DNA of 34,333 nucleotides from Streptomyces xiaopingdaonensis (GCF_000262345.1 NZ_AJTQ01000309.1:1-34333), one strand, 5' to 3'; shown: positions 1 to 9,523, counted from the stretch's first letter. Notes: generated by a model from the letters alone, not told the origin. Program-made: numbers and translations.

Positions 1-366
1 ATGATCGGCGGCGGCGTCGCGGCCAACTCCCGCCTGCGCGCGATGGCCGAGGAGCGCTGCGCCGACGCCGGCGTCCGACTCCGCGTCCCCCGCCCCAAGT
101 TGTGCACCGACAACGGTGCGATGGTCGCCGCACTCGGCGCCGAGATGGTCGCGAAGAACCGCTCCACCTCCGACTGGGACCTCCCCGCCGACTCCTCCCT
201 CCCGGTCACCGAGCCGTACGTCCCCACCGCGTCGGCACAGGGACGGCCCGAGCAGAGCGCCCCGTCCCCGAGGGGCTACGCTCACGGGCCGGACCACGCC
301 CACGAGGGCGGTTCGCACCACGACCACGTGCACGAGCTGAGCAGGAAGAACCTCTACGCCCCATGA
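1..366 (+). CDS. tsaD: tRNA N6-adenosine threonylcarbamoyltransferase TsaD, C-terminal fragment
   Basis: Only the last 121 codons are present; the gene starts left of the window, so the ATG at base 1 is an internal codon. The [10 protein letters not shown] stretch and the [15 protein letters not shown] segment are characteristic of the C-terminal half of TsaD (Kae1/Gcp family). TsaD transfers the threonylcarbamoyl group to A37 of ANN-decoding tRNAs together with TsaB and TsaE. After the conserved fold the protein carries a tail of about 45 residues rich in His and Pro ([19 protein letters not shown]), ending in NLYAP. The tail is outside the catalytic core and could bind metal; that part is inference. 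The stop codon overlaps the ATG of the next gene (ATGA), which suggests translational coupling. Confidence 0.93.
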   Translation: MIGGGVAANSRLRAMAEERCADAGVRLRVPRPKLCTDNGAMVAALGAEMVAKNRSTSDWDLPADSSLPVTEPYVPTASAQGRPEQSAPSPRGYAHGPDHAHEGGSHHDHVHELSRKNLYAP

Positions 367-617
367 CTGTGGCACTCATGTGGGAGGCCAAGGCCGCACC
401 GGGCCGCGCCCCCGAACTGCTGGCCTGGGCCAGGTCCCAACACGCACTCGGCGAGGCCCTCGCGGTCCGCAGGGAGCACTTCACGGCCCCCGGGGACCGG
501 GTGCTCGTCATCATCTGGTGGGACGCCGCCTATGACGCCGAGTTGCCGGAGATACCGGAGCCGCCGGGGGAGTTGGTGGCGCGGGGGGTGCATCGGTGGC
601 GGTTCGAGCGGGTTTGA
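363..617 (+). CDS. small conserved-looking hypothetical protein, coupled to tsaD
   Basis: An 84-residue protein whose ATG overlaps the tsaD stop codon in the four-base ATGA arrangement, so it is probably translated by ribosomes finishing tsaD. No good Shine-Dalgarno is visible, which fits coupling. It begins [15 protein letters not shown] and ends HRWRFERV. The order strand (VALMWEAK), helix ([10 protein letters not shown]), strand (RREHF), strand (DRVLVIIWW), helix or loop, strand (VHRWRFERV) resembles a short ferredoxin-like or antibiotic-biosynthesis-monooxygenase fold. No catalytic residues are evident and I assign no function. GC-rich third positions and the tight junction support a real gene. 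Confidence 0.72.
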   Translation: MTVALMWEAKAAPGRAPELLAWARSQHALGEALAVRREHFTAPGDRVLVIIWWDAAYDAELPEIPEPPGELVARGVHRWRFERV

Positions 618-1044
618 TAGGGGCTCGGGCAGGCGTGCGGGGGTGTGCTCACTGACGGTGGGATGGGTGCCGGGGACGCTCACGCGACGTGGAGCGGTGT
701 CTCCAGGAGTGCCCTTCGCTCCGAACACCTTGCTCGCGTCGGGGAGTTGCGTGGCCGGGCGCTTCGCCTTGGCAGAGCTTCGGGGTCGGGTCGGAGCGAA
801 GGCTGACGCCGAACGACGGGTGTGCTCGGGGTACTTGCTCGCTCACGCTTCCTGCCGCTTGCGTCTGCGTGGTGCTGACCGGTCCGAGGTGCGAGAGTGG
901 CAAGCGGGCATGACACCGAGCCGCCGGGGGAGTGGCCCTCACTGCAAGGCACGTTGACCGTCAGAGTGGGAGTCCGATTTGTCGCTTTCGAAGAAAGTTG
1001 CTTCACAGGGCCCGAGCCCCGGATAAACATGCAGGTCAACGAGA
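618..1044. other. non-coding stretch ending in the CRISPR leader
   Basis: No convincing gene lies in these 427 bases; the open frames present lack ribosome sites and family resemblance. The last ~95 bases are less GC-rich than the surroundings and abut the first repeat, as a leader does. Visible elements are a possible -35 TTGACC at 954-959, a small perfect inverted repeat CTTTC-GAA-GAAAG at 985-997, and GGATAAACATGCAGGTCAAC at 1020-1039 just before the first repeat. Leader placement on this side agrees with the repeat orientation and with degenerate repeats at the far end. The pre-crRNA promoter should lie here, but no clear -10 was found. Confidence 0.5.
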
Positions 1045-2053
1045 CTGCTCCCCGCGCACGCGGGGATGGACCCCAGATCGGTTACCCGCCGTTCACGGTC
1101 GCCTCCTGCTCCCCGCGCACGCGGGGATGGACCCTCCCGGCAGCGGACCAAGCTCGCGCCGTTGCTCTGCTCCCCGCGCACGCGGGGATGGACCCTCCCG
1201 TGCCAGCAGTCGCTGGTGGGTCTCCAGCTGCTCCCCGCGCACGCGGGGATGGACCCTCCCCCGAGGGGCAACGGCTGTGGGAAGCGCTCTGCTCCCCGCG
1301 CACGCGGGGATGGACCCAAGGTATGGGCTCCGAAGAAAGCCGGTGACGGCTGCTCCCCGCGCACGCGGGGATGGACCCTCCGTGATCCCGGGGACGAGGG
1401 TCCAGTCATCCTGCTCCCCGCGCACGCGGGGATGGACCCGGGCGGCTCTTTCCGGGGGTGCTACTCCCCGGCTGCTCCCCGCGCACGCGGGGATGGACCC
1501 GCGTGGAGGATGCGGCCGGGCTCGTGCCGCTCCTGCTCCCCGCGCACGCGGGGATGGACCCACGAGCTGGAGCACCTGTGGCTGCGGTTCCCCCTGCTCC
1601 CCGCGCACGCGGGGATGGACCCTCCGCCTGTACCCTGGTCCGCTGGTTCGTCATCTGCTCCCCGCGCACGCGGGGATGGACCCCACGGCCCCGGCCGCGG
1701 CGCGAGCTTCGACGACTGCTCCCTGCGCACGCGGGGATGGACCCTCGGGGACGAAGTCCTCGAACTCCATGCCGCGCTGCTCCCCGCGCACGCGGGGATG
1801 GACCCCTGATCTGCGGCCTCGGGCTGGACCCGCGCGTCTGCTCCCTGCGCACGCGGGGATGGACCCGAACCACTCCAGAAAATGATGTACGGGCTGAACT
1901 GCTCCCTGCGCACGCGGGGGTGGACCCGTCTTGAAGGCGATCACCAAGGAGAGCGGAGGCACTGCTCCCCGCGCACGCGGGGATGGACCCACCTTCATGT
2001 CCCTGCGGCGCGGGGTCGCCGACTGCTCCCCGTGCGCACGCGGGAATGGTCCC
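1045..2053 (+). CRISPR. type I-E-like CRISPR array, 17 repeats and 16 spacers
   Basis: The 29-bp repeat reads CTGCTCCCCGCGCACGCGGG followed by GATGGACCC. Repeats start at 1045, 1106, 1167, 1228, 1289, 1350, 1411, 1472, 1533, 1594, 1655, 1716, 1777, 1838, 1899, 1962 and 2023. Spacers are 32 nt, except the fifteenth (1928-1961), which is 34 nt. The palindromic CCCCGCG...CGCGGGG core and the period of 61 match the I-E repeat class known from E. coli and Streptomyces. Repeats at 1716, 1838 and 1899 share a C-to-T change at position 9; the one at 1899 also has A-to-G in GGGATGG. The last repeat (2023-2053) is 31 nt with a 2-nt insertion and two substitutions. Decay at the right end and the I-E repeat orientation place the leader at the left. 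No cas gene lies between here and the right end of the window, so the effector must be elsewhere or absent. Confidence 0.97.
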
Positions 2054-2159
2054 CTGACTCGGTCCGATACTCGGACAAGCTGCCTACCCCACGCGTGCTT
2101 GACGAGGGCCTACAGGCACCCCCGTCAAAAGGCCAACCCGCCGCCACCCAAAGGACAGT

Positions 2160-3038
2160 TCAGCCTTCACCCGCCAGCAACCGACTCCCCGACGGCAGCC
2201 CGATCCCGAACTCCTCGTCGAGGACGCGCACCGCCTCCGCCCCGTCGGCGACGGCGCGTTCGCGTCGGGTCCCGTCGGCGAGGGATTCGGTGAGGGTGAG
2301 GGCGGTGCGTCCGGAGAGCTTGCGGTGGGCGCCGCCCGGGAGGGTGCGGACGATCCAGGGGGCCTGGGAGAAGGGGGAGCGCGGGTTGGTGGCGATCTGC
2401 CAGTTGGCGACGTCGAAGTCGGGGGCCTCGAAGGGCTCGATGGTGAAGCCGTAGAGGCGGTTCCAGCCCTGGGGCGTGAGGGAGTGCAGCTCCCAGTCGG
2501 CGAGCGGGCGGTCGGCAGTGTGCTCGCGCAGCAGGCGGACGCGGTGGCCGCCCTCCTGCTCGTACTCGCCCTCTGCGAGCGGCACGGAGGTGAGCGGTAT
2601 GCCGGGTGTTCCGAAGCCGACGTCGGCGAGGTGGCCCGTCGTCTCGCCCGGTACGTGTACGAGCAGGCACATGTGGGTGCGCGGGCGGACGGTGCCGGGG
2701 CGCGCGCCGACGAGGACGCGCGCCGCCAGGAGGCGCACCTCGAAGCCGAGGGTGCGCAGTGCGGCGGTGAAGAGCGTGTTCTGCTCGTAGCAGTAGCCGC
2801 CTCGGCGGCCGCGGACCAACTTCGCCTCCAGGTCGGGGAGTTGGAGCGAGGGGGCGGCGGTGCGGCGGGCGAGGAGCGGCTCGGTGTTCTCGAAGGGGAT
2901 GGCGAGGATGTGCGCGCGTTGCAGTCTGCGGAGTACGTCCGCGCTCGGCTCCGTGCTGCCTTGCCGGCCGACGCGTGCGAGGTAGGCGTCGAGGTCCAGG
3001 TCGGGCGCGTGCGGGACGGGTGGGGCGGATGCGGACAT
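2160..3038 (-). CDS. nat: arylamine N-acetyltransferase
   Basis: A 292-residue protein of the NAT family, which moves acetyl (or another acyl group) from CoA to arylamines, arylhydrazines or related amines. The family's Cys-His-Asp triad is visible: Cys83 in RGGYCYEQN, His122 in RTHMCLLV and Asp139 in LADVGFG, with the usual spacing. The IPFENTEPLL segment near the N-terminus is also typical. Length fits the family (about 270-300). The start is uncertain: the ATG at 3038 gives a normal N-terminus, and a GTG at 3059 would add seven residues; neither has a clear Shine-Dalgarno. In actinomycetes some NATs act in ansamycin ring closure or amine detoxification, but no biosynthetic cluster is present here. 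The CRISPR array lies just downstream. Confidence 0.93.
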   Translation of the reverse strand: MSASAPPVPHAPDLDLDAYLARVGRQGSTEPSADVLRRLQRAHILAIPFENTEPLLARRTAAPSLQLPDLEAKLVRGRRGGYCYEQNTLFTAALRTLGFEVRLLAARVLVGARPGTVRPRTHMCLLVHVPGETTGHLADVGFGTPGIPLTSVPLAEGEYEQEGGHRVRLLREHTADRPLADWELHSLTPQGWNRLYGFTIEPFEAPDFDVANWQIATNPRSPFSQAPWIVRTLPGGAHRKLSGRTALTLTESLADGTRRERAVADGAEAVRVLDEEFGIGLPSGSRLLAGEG

Positions 3039-3525
3039 GGTGGCCAGTGTATTGACCACCGGCTACGCGGTTTGTCCCAGGTTGGGTCCCGGGGCGGGCG
3101 GCGGCCCGGGCAGGGGGCAGGATGGAGTGCGCATGCAGTTGTGGGGGGTCTCGATGAGCGGTGCCGAACGAGCCGGGCGCGCGAACCGGTGCGTCCGCGC
3201 TGCCAATTTGCGCCCCCGCTCTTCCGCCGGCCGTGCGCCGACGGGGCGACTCGCCCCGACCGCACGCCGAGCAGCGCGCCACCGCGGAGCGTGTCTCCTC
3301 CCCGGCGCCTCCGCACACTCCCGTGCGCCCGGCGCGAATGGACGCCTGCGTCAGACGCACGGAGTCGGCCCGCACGCGCCGCCCGCCCCGCGCCACCAGT
3401 GAATCCCCGCGCGCGGCCCCGCAACGCCCGTCCCCGGCAGGGCACTTCTGCCGCGACGGCCCGTCCGGTGCAGCATCCAGGCGCCCGGGAGCGCGCCACG
3501 AGCCAGCACGACCAAGGAGTCAGCG
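3039..3525. other. divergent intergenic region between nat and the CopD-like gene
   Basis: About 490 bases without a gene I can support. It must hold promoters for both flanking genes, but I could not pick a convincing -35/-10 pair on either strand. Open frames crossing it have no ribosome sites and atypical composition. Confidence 0.4.
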
Positions 3526-4989
3526 GTGAAACGTCCGGACCCGTCCCCCGCGCCCCGCGACGACCGCGGGAACCCGCCCGCGCACCTCCCTGCGACCGCG
3601 GACGCCGCCTCTTCGCCACCGGAAGCCCCGACGCAGGAGATGTCCGGCGGCGCCCGACTCCCCCCGCAGCAGCCCGCATCCGCCGACGCCCCGCACGCCG
3701 ACGCCCCGCACGCCGGCTCATCCCCCGCGGACATCCGCCCGCCCGCCGCCCTGCCGCCCGAGCGTTCCGACGCGCACATACCCGAGTTGCGCCGTCCCCC
3801 CGCACCGCAAGCCCTCCCGCACGCCACCCCGCCCGCACGCACCCCGTACGAGGACGCCCCACCGCGCACCCCGCAGCCCCCCGGCGCCCTCCCGCACGAA
3901 GCACCCCCGAAACCGTCCCCCGGCAGCCACCTCCCCGGCCCCCTGCCACCCGAGTCCCGCACCGCACCGCGTCCGGCCGCCGCCCTTCACCCCGACCGCC
4001 CCGGACCAGCCGACGCCCCCCGGAAGCCCGCCACCCACCGTGCCCCCGGCAAACGGTTGCCGCCCCTCCTGCTGCTCGCCGCGGCCCTCGTGCTCGTCGC
4101 GGTGCTCGGCCCCCGGCTGGCCCTCGACGGCACCAACGAGCTGGGAATCCCGGGCGGTTGGGCGCTCTCCGTGCTGCGTACCGCCGCTTTCTGCGGGCTG
4201 GCGCTCGCCGTCGGCGAGGTGACGGCCGCACGGCTCGCGCACTCCGTGCCCGAGGCGCCCGGGTCGCCGGCGAGGCGGTGGGCGGTGAACGGGGCGCTCG
4301 TGGGTGCGGTCGCGGCCGCCGTGCAGCTCTTCGTCCTCGCGGGGACGGGCTCGCTCGGCCACCGCCTCGCCGAACTCGATCTCGTAGCCGCCTACGGGAC
4401 GCGGGACGGCGCGCTCGTGCTGCTCGAGGCGAACGCCTTCGCCGCCGCCGCGCTCTGCGCCGGGGCACGCCGTGCGCCCTGGACCTCGTGGACGCCCCTC
4501 CTGCTGCTCGCCGTGATCGTCGCCGAGGCGTTCCGCGCCCACCCGGAGGCGGACACTCCGCTCGTCGGGTCGCTCCTCACCTTCGTCCACCTCACCGCGG
4601 CGACCGTGTGGACGGGCGGCCTCCTCTGCGTCCTCCACACGATGCACGCCTGGCGTCGCGCTCCCGGGCCCGCGCGCGTGCTGCTGCACCGGTACACGCG
4701 GGTGGCGGCCGTCGCGTTCACCGTCGTCGTCGTCACGGGCACTTTCAGCGCCCTGCGACGCCTCCCCCTCGACCGTCTCCTCGACTCCGCTTACGGGCGG
4801 ACGTTCCTGATCAAGCTGGCGCTCATCGCCGCGGTCGCGCTGCTCGCGTTCCTCGCACGCCGGCGGCTGCGGCGCCTGCGGGGCGCGGACCCGGCGCGCG
4901 GCCCCGTTCGCGCCGAACTCGCGCTCCTCGCAGGGGTGATGGCCGTCTCCGCCGTCCTCACCGCCGTCCCGGTCCCGGCTCCGGGGTGA
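3526..4989 (+). CDS. CopD-family copper transport/resistance membrane protein with long Pro-rich N-terminus
   Basis: A 487-residue protein starting at GTG 3526, supported by AAGGAG at 3514-3519. Residues 1 to about 176 are a low-complexity, Pro/Ala/His-rich stretch with no hydrophobic segment and no signal peptide, presumably cytoplasmic and disordered. From about residue 178 there are seven or eight hydrophobic helices, beginning with PPLLLLAAALVLVAVLG. The segment HLTAATVWTGGL (His355, Trp362, Gly364-Gly365) matches the conserved motif of the copper resistance D domain, where the His is a candidate metal ligand. CopD proteins sit in the inner membrane and are linked to copper uptake or delivery. 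No CopC-like periplasmic domain or gene lies next to it. The stop is 3 bp from the stop of the convergent methyltransferase gene. Confidence 0.8.
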   Translation: MKRPDPSPAPRDDRGNPPAHLPATADAASSPPEAPTQEMSGGARLPPQQPASADAPHADAPHAGSSPADIRPPAALPPERSDAHIPELRRPPAPQALPHATPPARTPYEDAPPRTPQPPGALPHEAPPKPSPGSHLPGPLPPESRTAPRPAAALHPDRPGPADAPRKPATHRAPGKRLPPLLLLAAALVLVAVLGPRLALDGTNELGIPGGWALSVLRTAAFCGLALAVGEVTAARLAHSVPEAPGSPARRWAVNGALVGAVAAAVQLFVLAGTGSLGHRLAELDLVAAYGTRDGALVLLEANAFAAAALCAGARRAPWTSWTPLLLLAVIVAEAFRAHPEADTPLVGSLLTFVHLTAATVWTGGLLCVLHTMHAWRRAPGPARVLLHRYTRVAAVAFTVVVVTGTFSALRRLPLDRLLDSAYGRTFLIKLALIAAVALLAFLARRRLRRLRGADPARGPVRAELALLAGVMAVSAVLTAVPVPAPG

Positions 4990-4992
4990 CCG

Positions 4993-6168
4993 TCACCGCA
5001 GCGGCCGCCCCACGAGCATCGAGGGCGCGCCGTCGACCCGGGTGAGGAAGACGGTCGCCGAGGCGCTGCCCCGGAGCTTCAACTTCCGCCGCAGTTCCTC
5101 CGGTTCGACGGCCGAGCCGCGCTTCTTCACCGTCACGTTCCCGACGTCCCGCTCGCGGAGGAGGGCCCGGAGCCGCTTGAGGTTGAACGGCAGGACGTCG
5201 CCGATCTCGTACCCGGTGGCGAAGGGACTCGTGCCGCGGTGGTCGGCGGTGACGTAGGCGATCGTCGGATCGATCAGCCGCCCGCCGAGCAACTCCGCTG
5301 CCTCCGCGACGAGATGCGCCCGCACCACGGCGCCGTCCGGCTCGTAGAGGTAGGCACCCACCGCGCCGACGGGCGGCGCCGGCGCCGCCCCGCCGGTGAG
5401 CGCGTCCCCCGCGGGCAGCAGCGTCGCCCGCTTCGACCCGGCCTGCCCCGCACCGAACCAGAGCACGGCCTCCTTGACGTCGCCGCGGTAGGAGACCCAC
5501 TCCGCCTCCGCGTCCGCGGGGACCGCCTCGTGCGGGACGCCCGGCGCGATCTTCAGCGCCGCGCACGGCGCGCGCCGCGCTGCCTCGACGGTCCAACTCA
5601 GGGGCGGCGCATACGACTCGGGGTCGAAAGTGCGGCCCTTCGCGCCCCGCCGCCCGGGGTCGACGAAGACGGCGTCGAACGCCCCGCCGAGCGGCACCTC
5701 GGTGACGTCGGCGCACCGCACCTCGACGAGGTCCGAGACGCCCAGCGCCTCCGCGTTGGCACGGGCCGCGGCGCAGGCGAGCGGGGACGAGTCGACGGCG
5801 AGCACGCGGATGCCGGCGCGGGCGAGGGCCAGCGCGTCGCCGCCGATGCCGCAGCAGAGGTCGGCGGCGGTGCGGACGCCGAGCCGTACGAACCGCGCGG
5901 CGCGGTGGTCGGCGAGCTCGGAACGGGTGGACTGCTCGACACCCTCGGGGGTGAAGTACATGCGCGCCGCGTCGTGTGCGCCGAACTTCGCCACCGCGCG
6001 CTGCCGCAGCCGCGCCTGCGTCAGCGCGGCCGAGACGAGCTCGGCCGGGTGCTCGCGGCGCAGCCGTGTGGCGGTGGCGAGTTCGTCGCCCGGCGCGTGG
6101 TCGCGGAGTCGGTCGAGGAGCGCCTGGCCCTCGGGTTCGAGCAGTCGGGAGAAGGTCTCGGCATCCAC
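4993..6168 (-). CDS. class I SAM-dependent methyltransferase with THUMP-like C-terminal domain
   Basis: A 391-residue protein with a Rossmann-type methyltransferase core. Motif I is ADLCCGIGGDALALA (around residues 102-116), the acidic end of the next strand is VLAVDSSP (125-129), and DAVFVDPGRRG (165-175) occupies the DPPR/DPPY-like motif IV position. The N-terminal ~95 residues are helical. The C-terminal ~80 residues (FNLKRLRALLRERDVGNVTV, then VKKRGSAVEPEELRRKLKLR) resemble the THUMP-like domain found in actinobacterial proteins of this type, which suggests an RNA substrate, though no substrate is established. The GTG at 6168 is the most plausible start; the ribosome site is weak. It is divergent from groES and shares the ~330-bp region holding the CIRCE operators. 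Confidence 0.83.
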   Translation of the reverse strand: MDAETFSRLLEPEGQALLDRLRDHAPGDELATATRLRREHPAELVSAALTQARLRQRAVAKFGAHDAARMYFTPEGVEQSTRSELADHRAARFVRLGVRTAADLCCGIGGDALALARAGIRVLAVDSSPLACAAARANAEALGVSDLVEVRCADVTEVPLGGAFDAVFVDPGRRGAKGRTFDPESYAPPLSWTVEAARRAPCAALKIAPGVPHEAVPADAEAEWVSYRGDVKEAVLWFGAGQAGSKRATLLPAGDALTGGAAPAPPVGAVGAYLYEPDGAVVRAHLVAEAAELLGGRLIDPTIAYVTADHRGTSPFATGYEIGDVLPFNLKRLRALLRERDVGNVTVKKRGSAVEPEELRRKLKLRGSASATVFLTRVDGAPSMLVGRPLR

Positions 6169-6250
6169 CGGGTCATTCTCGCCCGCCGGCGTCGGCGGGC
6201 GTCCTCCGCGGGTTCGGAAGGCGTCCCGGAGGATACGGCCGCAGGGCTCG

Positions 6251-6277
6251 CTGGCACTCTGGTTGACGGAGTGCTAA
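6251..6277 (+). promoter_or_regulatory. CIRCE operator 1 (HrcA binding site), imperfect
   Basis: CTGGCACTC-N9-GAGTGCTAA. The right arm matches the CIRCE consensus exactly and the left arm differs at two positions. It overlaps the probable -35 element TTGACG (6263-6268) of groES, so bound HrcA would block polymerase. Confidence 0.9.
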
Positions 6278-6289
6278 CCGCCGCATAAT
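6263..6289 (+). promoter_or_regulatory. probable groES-groEL1 promoter
   Basis: TTGACG at 6263-6268 and CATAAT at 6284-6289, separated by 15 bp (16 if GTTGAC is taken as the -35), sit between the two CIRCE elements. Transcription would start near 6296, inside CIRCE 2, leaving a 5' leader of about 200 nt before groES. The leader contains a small GGTGT-GGCA-ACACC hairpin (6355-6368). Confidence 0.65.
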
Positions 6290-6296
6290 GTCGGCG

Positions 6297-6323
6297 TTGG
6301 CACTCTCGCCCAGGGAGTGCCAA
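6297..6323 (+). promoter_or_regulatory. CIRCE operator 2 (HrcA binding site), perfect inverted repeat
   Basis: TTGGCACTC-N9-GAGTGCCAA, a perfect 9-bp inverted repeat with one symmetric change from the consensus TTAGCACTC-N9-GAGTGCTAA. It lies over the expected transcription start. Confidence 0.92.
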
Positions 6324-6497
6324 CCGCGTGAGCATGCGCGACCCGCGCAGGCACGGTGTGGCAACACCCTGCCCGCAGGCCGCCGTTGCACACGCACCAG
6401 CGACGGGCAGATCCGGCACCCGCGACGACGGATCTCCAGGTCGCCACCGCACACATAAGAACCCCGTGTTGAGATCTCCGAAGGGGGAGGTCGGATC

Positions 6498-6812
6498 GTG
6501 ACGACCGCCAGCAAGGCCAGCAAGGTTGCCATCAAGCCGCTTGAGGACCGCATCGTGGTCCAGCCGCTCGACGCTGAGGAGACCACGGCCTCCGGCCTGG
6601 TCATCCCGGACACCGCCAAGGAGAAGCCCCAGGAGGGCACCGTCCTGGCCGTCGGCCCGGGCCGCTTCGAGAACGGCGACCGTCTGCCGCTCGACGTCAA
6701 GGTCGGCGACGTCGTTCTGTACAGCAAGTACGGCGGCACCGAGGTCAAGTACAGCGGCGAGGAGTACCTCGTCCTCTCGGCCCGCGACGTCCTCGCCGTC
6801 GTCGAGAAGTAA
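6498..6812 (+). CDS. groES: co-chaperonin GroES
   Basis: A 104-residue GroES (Cpn10) that caps GroEL during ATP-driven folding. The GTG start at 6498 is preceded by AAGGGGGAGG (6481-6490). The family core is plain: [13 protein letters not shown] near the N-terminus, [16 protein letters not shown] (the mobile loop that contacts GroEL), [25 protein letters not shown] and [14 protein letters not shown] at the end. It is the first gene of a bicistronic heat-shock locus controlled by two CIRCE sites, so it should be derepressed when HrcA loses activity at high temperature. A 165-bp gap with a hairpin separates it from groEL1. Confidence 0.98.
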   Translation: MTTASKASKVAIKPLEDRIVVQPLDAEETTASGLVIPDTAKEKPQEGTVLAVGPGRFENGDRLPLDVKVGDVVLYSKYGGTEVKYSGEEYLVLSARDVLAVVEK

Positions 6813-6854
6813 TCAGCCGACAGCGAACGTCGAGTGGTCGAGGAGTGGGCAGGA

Positions 6855-8603
<1,749 letters not shown>

Positions 8604-8626
8604 CGCGAGGTCACCCGGCCGCAGTC

Positions 8627-8660
8627 GAGGCCCGGCACCCCGGAAGGGGCGCCGGGCCTC
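8627..8660. terminator. hairpin terminator between convergent groEL1 and SDR gene
   Basis: GAGGCCCGGC (8627-8636) pairs perfectly with GCCGGGCCTC (8651-8660). Inside it CCCC-GGAA-GGGG adds four more pairs capped by a tetraloop. It lies 24 bp after groEL1 and just before the stop of the opposing gene, so it can serve both directions. Confidence 0.88.
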
Positions 8661-8666
8661 GCCGCG

Positions 8667-9440
8667 TCAACGCGGCCCGTACCGCCTGCCGGTGGTGGAC
8701 GACGCGCGTGCGAGCACACCGCGCGGCAGCAGCCGCGAGGCACCGAGCAGCGCCTTGTACCGGGCGTCCGGAACGCAGAGCGACTTCCCGCGCGCCAGGT
8801 CGCGCAGCGCGGAGTCGACGAGCTTGTCCGCGTCGAGCCACATCCACCCGGGGATGTTCCCCGTGTCCATGCCCGCACGCCGGTGGAACTCCGTCCGCAC
8901 GAACCCCGGGCAGAGCGCCATCAGCCGCACCCCCGACGCCGCCAGCTCCTTCGCCGCGCCCTGCGTGAACTGGACCACCCACGCCTTCGAGGCCCCGTAG
9001 GTGCCGCGCGGCACGAACGCGGCCATCGAGGAGACGTTGACCACGCTCCCGCGCCCGCGCCCCCGCATCGCCTCGGCGGCGGCGCTCGTCAGCCTCAGCA
9101 CCGCCTCGCAGTGCACCTTCAGCATCGTCAACTCGTCGGAGACCGGCACCTCCAGGTACCGCCCCTTGTTGCCGAACCCGGCGTTGTTGACGAGCACATC
9201 GACGGGGCGGTCGGCATCCCGCAGCCGCTCCTCGACGGCGGCGATCCCCGGTTCCTCCGCGAGGTCGGCGACGAGGGTGGCGGCTTCGACGCCGTGCCGG
9301 TCGTGGAGTTCGGCCGCCTGGTCGCTGAGGCGCTCGGCGTCCCTCGCCACCAGCACCACGTCGTGTCCGTCCCTCGCCAGGCGGCGCGCGAAGGCGGCAC
9401 CGATGCCCGCCGTCGATCCGGTGATCAGCGCAGTCGTCAT
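8667..9440 (-). CDS. short-chain dehydrogenase/reductase (SDR)
   Basis: A 257-residue classical SDR. The ATG at 9440 puts the nucleotide-binding motif TGSTAGIG at residues 7-14; frames extending further upstream are not protein-like. NNAG is at 85-88, the catalytic Ser at 138 (NVSS), and Tyr148/Lys152 in TYGASK complete the catalytic set. PGFVRTEF follows in the usual place. The family oxidises or reduces alcohol/carbonyl groups with NAD(P)H; the substrate cannot be told. It is the last of three minus-strand genes running whiD, MOSC gene, SDR gene with gaps of 41 and 83 bp, so co-transcription is possible. Confidence 0.92.
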   Translation of the reverse strand: MTTALITGSTAGIGAAFARRLARDGHDVVLVARDAERLSDQAAELHDRHGVEAATLVADLAEEPGIAAVEERLRDADRPVDVLVNNAGFGNKGRYLEVPVSDELTMLKVHCEAVLRLTSAAAEAMRGRGRGSVVNVSSMAAFVPRGTYGASKAWVVQFTQGAAKELAASGVRLMALCPGFVRTEFHRRAGMDTGNIPGWMWLDADKLVDSALRDLARGKSLCVPDARYKALLGASRLLPRGVLARASSTTGRRYGPR

Positions 9441-9523
9441 GGCGAGCACGCTAACCGGGCATGCGCGCGGCCCGTCGACGGGCCTTTCTGTCGCCCGAGC
9501 CGGCCGCCGGCCGACGAGCGCCG

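Noticed and set aside
618..1030. Remnant of an insertion sequence or decayed gene beside the array
   Set aside because: No terminal inverted repeats, no target duplications and no recognisable protein fragment in any frame.
897..1934. Open frames on both strands through the CRISPR array coding for repeated SPRTRGWT- or LPAHAGMDP-type peptides
   Set aside because: They are translations of the 61-bp repeat-spacer period, with no ribosome sites; such frames are a common false annotation in Streptomyces arrays.
3161..3529. Possible 122-residue gene just before the CopD-like gene
   Set aside because: No ribosome site, Arg/Pro-rich composition, and its end overlaps the clear ribosome site and start of the next gene.
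2084..5045. Very long open frames across nat, the intergenic region and the CopD-like gene on both strands
   Set aside because: Composition is typical of out-of-frame high-GC reading; nat and copD frames have catalytic motifs or membrane helices instead.
1..6168. cas genes near the array
   Set aside because: Neither strand shows Cas1, Cas2, Cas3, Cascade or reverse-transcriptase features; the neighbours are housekeeping or metabolic genes.
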